A stretch of 64,000 nt of DNA from Brachypterus glaber (lineage: Eukaryota > Arthropoda > Insecta > Coleoptera > Kateretidae), in assembly GCA_958510825.1 (NCBI GenBank), contig OY294051.1, positions 28,445,265 to 28,509,264 of the forward strand, given 5' to 3'. Shown here in pieces: positions 11,401-23,400 of this stretch. Under the pieces are notes generated by a model, which was not told the origin of the DNA, did not search any database, and worked only from the letters and a program-made list of their open reading frames with translations. Position numbers and translations under genes: made by a program. The first letter of the stretch is position 1. Each line of letters starts with the position of its first letter.

Positions 11401-14400
11401 ACCCGAAACGCCAACTTTTGCCAATATCTTCCTTAACTTTTTTAAAATTTTATTTCGGGGTTTAACCGTTTGTTTAACTGGTATATTAGTCCAATTGTAG
11501 CATACATGTACCAATCTATTAGCGCAATAAGTATTCATAAAATTCGTTTTAATGTGTAAAAGTGAAACACCCGAAACGCTGGAATGGCCCTAACCACTTA
11601 TATCCTCCAATGAATAATTTGCCTAAAAAATCGAAAAAACAATTTCACCCCCAACATGGCCATTTTTGAATATTTATAACTCGGTTGTTATTAATAAAAT
11701 ATTGAACCAAAAATTGTTAAAAATTTTCTCCTTAACAAAATGGGTTATATGCATTTTTATCGTAAGATGCATATTTAGCGAAATAACCGCACTCACCCTT
11801 AAAATTCAAGATAGCGGACACCCCTTACGCACCCTTTAAAATATCAGCCCGTGTACATTTATTGCAATTTAACATAGGGATTTCTCGTTATTTGACTGGA
11901 CTATTCGGTAAAAATTAAAATTTAATGTATTTACCTTATTTAGTTGACTAATAGTCGACAAAAACGTAGCAGAATTTAATTCTTCTATACATAAACTACT
12001 GGAACCTTCACGACACTGTTTCGTTTCTTTTAAATAGGAATGTGTATTTCTTAAAGTTATCGTTGTAGTAGAATTATGAGCTCTGCTTATCTCATAATTT
12101 GTATAATTGTTTATGAATGTTTTAATATTTGCGGACGTTACTGGACCCTCCATAATATAATGGCTTTCCATCTATAAAATAAAACACAGTCAAAATTAAA
12201 ATAAACTGCCCAGTAAAATCGCTTTCCCTCCGAGCGTTAAATGCATGTTTTATTATCAGATTTACTGTTGACTACCTCAAAAACTCCTATATACCAATTT
12301 TCACGAAAACTACCCCCGCCCCTCAGTGGGTGGATTTGGATTTTTTTTTTATTATCAGATTTACTTTCAGCAACCTCAAAAAAACCCTATATACCATTTT
12401 TCACAAAATAACCCCCACCCCTTAGGGTGTGGAACTGGAAAAATTCTGCGCACAGAACAAGGGGGTAATTAAAAAAAAATCGGACCTTTGGTATTTTTTT
12501 CCTTATGGATGGCCCCCCCTTAAAATGAAATAAATCCGCCCCTGACCAGGACAACACATATTTACCGTGACTAAAAATTAACGCGTCATAATTCAGTTTA
12601 CAGTTGAACATTGCGCCCGTAGTGAAAGGTCCAATATTTTGGGTGATCACTGACCATGTCGCTCAAGTGGCTTCGCAAGTTGAAGTATCCGCAAGATGGA
12701 GTTTCAGGTTAATATCGCAAACTTAGTTGAGCTTCAGTTTTAGATTGCTAATTTAGACTCCAATTCACTTTGTAAGTTTAAAATTGTATCTTACCTCGTC
12801 ATTTACGATAGACACTGCACTTCTATCTGGTATCAGTGATAAATCAATACCAAGTTTCTCAGCAAAATGATAATGCAAAATACTATCCATTGCAATAAAA
12901 GATAAACTTTTATTTACTTTGCAAGAGAGACCATGCACAGAAACGTTTGAGTTCGACGCATTTTCGTTGTCCTCAAATTTTCGTTCTAAATAATCTTCAC
13001 CAAACAAAAATTGTCTGCATTTCTCTAGTTCATACGATTTTAATAGATTGCGAGGTGATTTCATGTCATAATCTTCTAAAAATTAGGGTGTTATTAAATT
13101 TTATATAATATTAACAATATGATATAGTGATAACCAAGAGTGAAGAAAAAATATTACTTTAACACACTTTCTTATTCATCAATATTTTTACAGGTTACAT
13201 TCTTATTCTTATTCTATTAAGAAGCTTTCCATAGTGGATAGCATACTGCGTTTTCTCTTAATACATACCTAATACCATTGAAGTTTCATATTCCAAATTC
13301 GAGTTTATTATTTTTTTAATACAATCTGCACTAGAGTCTCCATTAGATTCAATAAAATGCATATTACTATCACACTCTTCGTTTTCAGTTGTCAAAGAAT
13401 TCGTCCCGCACTTATTATTGTCAGCTGAAGAATTTATCCATTTTTTCGTCTTAACTTTTAATTTTTTTCGTTCAATATCGTTCAACATGTCAAAACATTT
13501 CGATTTCAATGTTTTATGCTGTTTTAAATTGAGTTTTCTTTGATTTCTTAAATTTTCCAGCTCGTCCGCAATGTAGAAATCGTCACAGTCGTAGTAATCT
13601 CTAGCAATTAGATGCAACTAGAAATAAAGAGGGCTTAGTATTTTTAAAGCCTATTTTGAAAGGGCGGTTTTACGTAGACTTTATCCCAGGCTGGCTCATC
13701 AGCAAAGCCTGGTAAGATGGGTGGACCCATCCAAACTTCGAGATCGCCCGAGTGCTGTAACACTGTTGTCACTTATACTGCCTTTGTCCATTTAAAAGAT
13801 TTTAAGATGTAATTTTTACTTTTTCGTTCTCAAAACGTGAAATTTTACGGTATTACATTAACAGTACCTTTTTCCAAATTACTTTAAAAGTACCTTTTTT
13901 CAAATTCTAATACAGCCATTCTTTTTGTACTTGACGTTATTTTTACACTTGAAACACAAATATCTTTGAATCTAAAACTACATTTAGATGTTTTTTTAAT
14001 GTATATTACTTGCAATAGGGACTACTTTCCTCATGTTAAGTATCATTGTAAAGCTAATGATAGTTTTCTTGCTACGGCAACTTTAATAAGTGTATCTGAC
14101 GTTACAAAAAACACCCATCATTCGACACTCGCTCACGTTTGTTTAAAACTCTGTTGTATAAGACTAAAGAGTTAAAAAAAAATTATAAAAATTTTTAGAC
14201 ACAATGTCGACACTTCATGTACTTGGTTAGCCTAAACTTTATTTCATTATTTGTAAAAATAATAATTTATTTGTATCTGACGTTACACAATTGTGCGAGG
14301 CTGTATTTTAATTAAAAAATCTGATGTTAAGGTAATTTTTGTAATTCATAATCCCTAATAAAACAACTTATTATGCAGCAAGAATTTTTTAATTATTTAT

Positions 14401-17400
14401 TTTTAAATTTACACAAAAAAACACGGCGTTACCCTGTTAGGAGTCGTTTTCCAAAGTTAAGCCCATATTAAAAAAACATAAAATATCAAAAAAAAAAAAA
14501 CTAAAACCATTAAAAAACCCGTAAAAAAAACAAAACAAAAATCTAAAAAATATTATTGGAACTTAAACGAGTAAGTTTTTATCTTAATACGATAGATCTT
14601 TTTTATTTCATTTAACTTTTTTTTTGATACTCGGTACCGGTTGCAAAAGAATGGCCGTATAATAAAACTCCAAAAAAGTAACAACAGAAAAAAGTTTGAG
14701 GTAAGAAGTGACAAGGCCACCCCGTTTTGCTCGCTCCTGGTTATAATATCTAAAGGAAAATAACCGCCGCCCTAAAAAAAATCCGTCAGCTCGCCACTAA
14801 AAATAGATCTGCAAAACCTCGAAAAAAAAACGAATTTTTTGAGCTACTTTAAAAGGGGCGTAGCTCCCTTACAAACAGTTGTTGGACTTAGAGAGATTTA
14901 GCTCAGCGGTCTAAGGCATCGATACAGCATTGACACTGAGCTAATGATCGTGAGTTCAAACCTCACTGGCGCCGATTGCCTTTTTCAGTTAATTAATAAT
15001 TGAAATTTGGGGAAGGCATACTCCGTAGATATATTGGTTCGAAAGTCAATTAAAGCCGGTGGTTCCCTCTACTACTAGCCCACACAAGTCCTGGACTTAG
15101 GGGATGCTTAATTAAGTAGAATAGTACGAGGTTAAAAAACAAAACAAACAAACAAACTTTTTTCATATTTTTTTGATGTAGAATCACCCCTTAGAAAGAA
15201 TTTAGGAATAACCCCACTCTTACCATATCATAATAATCGTTTGACTGGTGAAGTGGGTTTCGGGGCGTAAACATAATTAAGGTGGGTCGTTTTGACACCA
15301 CATGCGACAAGCCCAAGCTTTTCGACCCGGTGGGTGTGATCCAGGACGAAACCTGGCTTAAATATGTCAAAATCCAAGTGGATATTGCGTCTGGGTTCCA
15401 TTCATTTTTCTCCATGGGATAATTCTAAAAAAATATATAAACTTAGGAACTAATTAGTTCTTTAATGATTAATTAATTTATTAAACCAAAATGTTATGAT
15501 GCGTAACCCTATTGAAAAAGACGGGTATGCGCGGTGCATAAATCGGACTTGGGCGGATGAGATTCGCCCGCTAAAGTCCGGTTTACGCACCATTTGAACC
15601 CGCGCAGACTCTTTATTTTCAATGAAGATTTCTTTTAAATTGATTTATGGGGTGTTTTCTAAGGACACTAAATCTGTAAACTCTATACTCCGTCCAATAA
15701 TGCAAGATAGTAACGGACGCGGCCCGTTTTACACCACAGAGCGCATATATAGCATAATTATGTATAAATCGTAGTGTATCAAAAATTTAACAGATGTCGG
15801 TACTGTTTTCCTGAAAAGGGTCTATCCAAAGACTCGCATAACAAGCATAGTACATAAGAATGCGATGCCAGGATTGGCTTGATGTGTCGTCATGTATCTT
15901 GTAATGCTTGTTATGCGATTGCAATGCAATTTGACGTTTTCCTTGTGTTCAATATAATTTACGTTTGTACAATATGTAGAATATGCTAAATTAGTGTGAG
16001 TGTATGAAGAATAAACCAAAAAAGTACCTTTTTCAATACCTTACAAAATAACATTAAGTATAACCATTTTTTTACGTAACTTTCTCTTCTTTCATTAGCT
16101 TTAACGACCGTCAATCATTGTCATAGACAAAAAATGTCACAATATTTTATATGTTAAAAGGTACGAGTTTTTAACAAATGATGACTATCTTGCATAATTG
16201 GACGGACTATAGTACAGTTTCCTTCGCCACAGATCTATTGTCCTTAGTCTTTTCGCCTTCAAATTTTAAGAATATTTTTTTTATATAGAAAGAAAAAGAT
16301 ATCATTGTAAAATTTTGTAGGTATGTTTGTTTATATTAAATACAAAAAAAAAATATTTTTAAAGTTTCATTTTTTGGCCATAATTTTTTTTTAGAAAAAA
16401 ACAAAAAAAAACGATTGTCGCCATAATACCGGCCGTTTGAATCGACTGAAAAAAACGGGATACTATTTAGTATTGAAGTCGCTACAGCCCGAACTAGAAG
16501 ATTTTTTTTGGCCAAAAAATAACAAAACGGAGGACTTTTTTTTTGAAAATTTTTGAAAAACGTCCGCCATATTCTTATTTCTTGGCCAGCAAGTTTTCTT
16601 CTAGTTCGGGCTAGAGCGACTTTATTATTGAATAGTATGCAGTTTTTTTTTTTAGTCGATACGAACGGCCGGAATCATGGCGATCAACGTTTTTTGATGT
16701 TCTTTCAAAAAAAAAAAAAAAATGGCCAAAAAATGGCAATTTAAAAATCTAATTTTTTTTTGTTGTATATTTTGAATATAAATAAACATACCTACAAAAT
16801 TTAAAAATAGTATCTTTATATATAAAAAAATGTTAAAAAAATAATAATTAGAAGGTAGAAAGACCCCTTAAGTATGTTTATATCAAGTTTATTATACTAA
16901 TATTACAAATACTTCATATTAAATTTTTTTGGAATATTAAAATATTTACCAAAGTGGAATTCCAAACATGCATTTTCAATATTGGCTCACTAATATTCTG
17001 AGGAACAATATAAAAATTTATAGTTTTTAGTGGATCCATCTTTAAGAACCTTATAGCAGTTGTATAATATATAGCAAAGTCCATACTTCCCGGTAGTGCA
17101 TTCAGATATGCAGTCACGTGAACCTAAAAACAGTGACTATTTTTTATAATATTAAAAATTAGATTTTTTTCAACTGACAATCTCGTTTTTCACTTTGGAA
17201 AAAAATTAACAGCGAATATTTCGTTATTAGGCTGTATTTTCTTAGTGAGGTATTATTTTTTCAGAACTGTATCGAATTTATTTATTTATTCATATAAACG
17301 GGAATGCCATTACAACCTAAATCTAAACTTAAAATAACTTAACTAAGCCTAACATAACAGATACAACAAAAAGTTGTGTAACCTGGAGGACATTAAAGAT

Positions 17401-20400
17401 TTATATTGAGATAAGCTATTGTCAAATATATCTATATTACAAGTATTTATAAATTCCAGAGCTTTATTAAATGGAGTCTTGAAACAATAGTTCGTGTGCT
17501 GTGTACTAATGTGAAAGGTACATATCGTCATCTAAAGGCTCTAACGGTCTAACTCCAAAACGTCATATTTTTCAGGAGACGTAAAAAACGATTTAAAACT
17601 TAATTATAGCAATTTAGAACTTTAAAACTAGCTTGTTCACAGGTAAAAATGTTTGAAATGTGTTAATGTATTTAAAACTTTTCATTGTTATCCATTTTAT
17701 ATAAATTATTTGAAAATTAAATTTTAACCACAGAATCTAAATTCACTAATGGTCTAACTCCAAGGGAAGATAAAAGAGGATACCTATCGTATTATATCGC
17801 GTAATATTATTACAAAAAATTTATATTTTTATATTTAATATATAATATTACTACTAGGTAGGCATAATATATATACCTAGCTAATATTAATATTATAAAA
17901 TTTATACATTATAAAACCTTCATAAAAATAATTAAATCCCATGAGAAAAAAATATATTTTATTTTGTTATAATAAAAATATAATAATTATTAAGCAACAT
18001 TCAAAACTTAAATACCTTATTTATATTTTTGTGGTTAATATTATTAAAATCTAATATTATTAAACAATCAAATATTATCTAACTAAATTCTAATGTATAT
18101 TATTATACATAATTATGTATGTATCATAAATGTAACGAATCTTTAACAGTTTGCTGCATATTTTTTTATGTTTTTTGGATTTAGTTAAGTATTTATTATT
18201 ATAAAAAAGATTTAAGTTATAATTATTTTAGTTTTTTTCTGAAATAGAAACTTAAACATAGGGTATAAACTGGATCCTCTGTTGTCGAGAAATAGTTTGA
18301 CATTAGTGACAGTTCTCATTTAATTGTTTTCTCACAATCATATGATGGAGTTAGACACTTAGCGACTTAAAATATTTACATTTTTGCATTTTTTGAGGCT
18401 GATATTGGTTTAATGCAACTTTTTTTTTTTGAAGTATGTTGGTAATCAGATAATGAAGCAAATTTGATAAAAATCTCATTTTTGAAAAATTTGGAGTTAG
18501 ACAACTAGAGCCTTTAGTGGACGATATGGAGCGACGAAGATTGAAATTACTGGGGACGTATATATTACCAAGTTCAACGAGGTCGGGACAATCCATAAGA
18601 CCATTAATTAGCTTGTATTTAAAAGTTACGTGCGATATTGTTCTTCTAGATTCTAGCGTTTTAATGTTGGTTATGTTTTCTATAGCTGTGTAGTTGTGAT
18701 CTTGAATTATAATATGTTTTTTATATGCAACGTATCTTAATATTTTATGTTGGACTTTTTCGATAAGGTATATACTGTTTTGATAGTATGGTGACCAAAT
18801 TAAAGAGGAATACTCTAGGTTCGATATTACTAAGGACTTATATACAGTTAAGATGCTATTAACGGATAGTTCTGACATATTACGGGTGACGAAGTCTAGT
18901 AGTTTGCTAGATTTGGAGAATTCAATTTTATACATGGTACCCACTAGCAAAATAAAATTTCCTGACTTTTCCAGGTCTTTCCTGAAATATAAGCACAAAA
19001 TTACAAAATTATAAGATTTTCCAGACCCTGAATTTTTAGCAACATTCTGCAAATTCGACTTTTTAATGACTTTTTCGTGGTGCAAAGTACCTTGCACACA
19101 AAATTTGCAGTGAAAGTTTAAATGTGCATGTGGGTTTATGCATTAAAAAATCATGTTTAAAATGTAAGGCCAAATAATAATAAACGTCATTTATTGTACT
19201 ACTAAACAGTCTTGCAAATGGCCATCGACCGGAGTTCTTCAGTCCGATGGATTGGGATGCAATTTTGTATGTTTTGGCCTTTTTCAGATTTTACTTCTTT
19301 TGGGCCTTGAAAACGCAAAAATATTTTTATGTTCGCAGGGCCGTCGAGAGAAAATCGGGGCCCCGAGTAACCCACGCCTCCACTAAAATATTTACCCCTG
19401 CCAAAAATGTTGATGACTAAAAAAAAAGGAATTTTCGAGATTGTTTTAGTTTTTCTGTACTATCCGAAAATAAATGCAAAATGATCATAAAAATAATAAC
19501 AATATATTCAAAATCTCAAACTTATCTGCACATTTGCGAGAAAATAAATGCGGTGGAACCGTATCATTTTCAGTTTATTTATTATATTTTAGCTTACATC
19601 ATGAACTTTGATGGTCTCTCCAGGTACAGCCCTTATCAGGGGATGACAAATACCATGTAAAAATTTAACCATGTGTTCTGCAACTATGGCTCCTGTGTAT
19701 TGGATGCCTTTTCCATGTGCTGGATATGCTATCAGCACTGGCCAGTTATACACCTAAAAAACAAAAATAATGAGGGGTGAATCAATATTTTCTAAAAATC
19801 TCAAAAAAAAAACAAACATCGGTAATTTTTGAAAAGTTTTCGGAGATATTTTAGTAATATAAGAAATCTTAAAGAAAATCTCAAAAATCTTTTTTATATC
19901 GAAAATCTCGGAAATCATACAAACATCATCCGTGTATAAATATTTCGTAAGTTTAAAAAAATTAGTCACTTTACAGGAGGTTTTAGAACAAGTCGATATA
20001 AGAGTCTGGTTAACTTATTAGGGACGTATAGTCGCTGCCAGAGTAATAAGATACTTTTTTTTAACAAAGATTATTTTTATCTGGCGCGTGTCAAACTGTT
20101 CGTTCAATCGGGACGTTGCATAATTTTAGACTTATTTAAACTAATGCAGTCTACGTGCACTGACTGAGCCAATTAACGTTCGACCCTATCCATTCACATC
20201 TCACAAAAGATTTAGCCACACCACAAGGCATTTGTAGCAATAAATATTTACTGGGCCGGCTTTAATTTGTTTTATTTGTGTTCTGTGCATCGAGCTATAT
20301 AAGATAAATACGTATTTAATATAATAAAATTTATTTACGTCCCCGTCTCACATTAATGTTTTAAATGTAAACATTCTACTATAAATGTGACACCTACTAT

Positions 20401-23400
20401 AATAGTATACATGTATATTCTTCAACGAGCGTATAATAATTGATATTTATCAATGAGGGTGAATTTTGCGACACGAGCCGTTGGACAAGTGGCGTAATTA
20501 CCCGAATGATTAAGAGCTATCATACGCGAGTAGAATATAATCTTCACGGGCCATATACGGCCCGTGGTTTAAAGGACTATAAATCACAGCCGTGGATAAA
20601 TATATAAAATTTATCTCGAAAGTGATTTTATATGACTCGTTATAGGGAAAATTGTTAAATGAGTCCGCCCGGAAAAACTAATTTCTATTTTTTTGGAATA
20701 ATCCGGGAAAAATACTTTCCGTCCTAATCCAGCATCATTTTCTGCATGTACACATTTTATAAAATAGTAATAATACCTAATAATTTATTTTCTTGTCTTT
20801 GGCCACGTAATCTGACCTTGATATAATATCGAAAAAGTACTATAACTATAGTTATAGCTATTAATATAAATTTTGCACATGCTACAATTATAATCATGCA
20901 TTGTTTTATAAATTTAACAGTATCTATTTTAAGTTAAATAGCAATAAAACACACAAAGGTTTTTAATAAACTGAGTTTAAGTAATTTTAATGATATTGTA
21001 CATTAAATTTTTAATCATTACTTTTTTATAAATCTAACATGGAACTATAAGGGAACGTTCAAGTATTACGTAACGCAAATTGTACCAAAATTCATACACT
21101 TCATACCCCGGTTCTCGTGTTATTATAGATTATAGAGATTTCATAATTTGGTTACCCCCTTGTATGGGGTGTGTTAAGGGGGGTAGCCAAAATATGAAAT
21201 CTCTACAGCCTTGAATAACGCGAACATCGAAGTGTATGAATTTTGGTACATTTTGCGTTACGTAATACTTGAACATTCCCTAACCCGTGAGTAAGGTTAT
21301 ATCTTAAACCTATCTGAAGTAACACATTTATACTCCTGTACCAGTTTTTACCTCTCCTTAGTATTTACCAGGGCCGGTAAACTCGCGGGTTTTTTGGTAA
21401 CTAAGCGAATAGAATGGTTTAATCCATTCTTTAGTTAAAACCATGTTTTTTTTTTCAGTTAAAACCATGCTTTTCCTGTTAAAACTATATTTTTACAGTT
21501 AAAACCATGTTTTTCCAGTTAAAACCATGTTTTTCCAATTAAAACCATGTTTTTTTGTTAAAACCATGTTTTTCCAGTTAAAACCATGTTTTCTGGCTAA
21601 ACATGTCTTCTGGTTAAAACCATGCTTTCCAGTTAAAACCAGGTTTTTCAGTTAAGCTCATGTTTTCCGGTTAAAATCATTTTTTGTTGCCTTTTAGTAA
21701 TAATTAAGAATAATTAGTAATTAATAATAATAATTAGTAATTAATAATAATAATTAGTAATTACTATTTTTTAAATTTTATTATTCTATTTCAAATAAAA
21801 CCTAAACAATCATAAACTCATTGACGTCACATGCGTATAATATTAATTACTATGTAATACAAACGGTTAAAACTATAATAATAACAATATGTTTTTCCAG
21901 TTAAAACGGTTTTAATAAAACCACGTATTCTGGTTAAACCTTGTTTTTACAGGTAAAACCATGTTTTCTGGTTAAAACTATGTTTCCGGTTAAAACCATA
22001 TTTTCCCGGTTAAAACCCTATTTTCCGGTTATAACCTACCTTGCTGTACTGAGTCTTGCACTCACTCATCGGCTGCCAACAGTTAACAGCCGCAAAATTG
22101 ACCTGTCTGTGCATAGCCTGCGCCGCTTTTTCGAACTCGGCCCGTGCGTGCTGGCACTCCGCACTCCACGGTGCGTAAAACATGACGAAAGCGATATCCG
22201 AAGATCTCGCATCGTCGATCGCTTTGCTTATCTCGCCTCCGTACCAGTCTTTCACTACGCTGTTCTCTCTGAAGAAAGGTACAGCCGGCGCAAATTTGAT
22301 TACTTTTGGAGGGCTAAAACAAAAGAATACGTTCTCCTATAGGGTATTTCCATGACTATTTCACAAACAATATATGGACCAATCAAAACCTTGCATTTTT
22401 AGTTTCTTGACCAATCAGATAAAAATCAAATGCAATTATCACTTGGTTACTATGGAAACAAGAAACTGATAGTTACAGACATTTTAATAAATCTTATATT
22501 TTTGTAAAATGTGTTTTTAATTTGTGAAGCTTACCTTTAGTTGATTAATTTTTATTGATAAGCAATATAAACCGATCGCAAATTGTTTTTTTATGGGTGG
22601 AAATACCGTTATTTTATTTCTTTTCGGTTGAAAACTAAACTTTTTAAACAAAAACAGCAATGATTTTTATTTAAATGCTAAAATATATGATAACAAATAT
22701 TTTATTCGAATAATCTCAACCATAAAATATCCCTCAAGCAAAGTTTAGACTTGGCAATATTCGCGAACAAGTGAACATCGTGATTTTAAAAAGCGCGGCA
22801 AATTTGAGATTTAAAATTTTAATTATAGTTGTAAAGTAATTACTTATTAATATTGTTATATTGTTATAATTACTTATTAATATTGTTGTTTAGTTCTTAA
22901 ATTTTTAATTTAAATATGAAACAACATTAAACAGGGTAAAATTATATACTTCCTTATTTTGTTTGTGAAATAGTCTTTCAAAATACCATTCGTGCATGTT
23001 GAATTATACATAATTTTTTTACTGTATATAAACATTTTGCTTAAGGAAATTGTTTTCGTGCATTTTTCGTCAAAATTCCTCGACCTGCGGTCTCGGAATT
23101 TTGTAACACTCAAACAATTCCCAAGCAAAATATTTTTTTAATACAGTAAAAAAATTATCGATAATTCAACATGCACTTATGATATTACTACTGAAAACTG
23201 ACTATAATGTGACATGTTTTTTTTCTATTCAAATCATGTTACCAAAAAGTTTAAATATATTTTTATGGTATTTAAAACTTAATTTGGAATCAATTACATT
23301 TAATTTATATTAATTTAATACTAGTTACAATCAGCTGTCGCACCCATTACATATTAAAAAATGTATCTACAGGGTGATCAGTAACTGGCATGCCAAAATT

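Noticed and set aside
12387..12650. Minus-strand ORF of 87 codons
   Set aside because: It overlaps the 115-bp tandem duplication and has no family resemblance; it lies in a TXNDC11 intron.
14886..14975. Possible functional tRNA gene
   Set aside because: A and B box words are present, but it is followed by a SINE body shared with two other copies and no cloverleaf could be completed.
21432..22035. CRISPR-like array
   Set aside because: The units are contiguous 19-bp direct repeats without unique spacers, in a eukaryotic intron.
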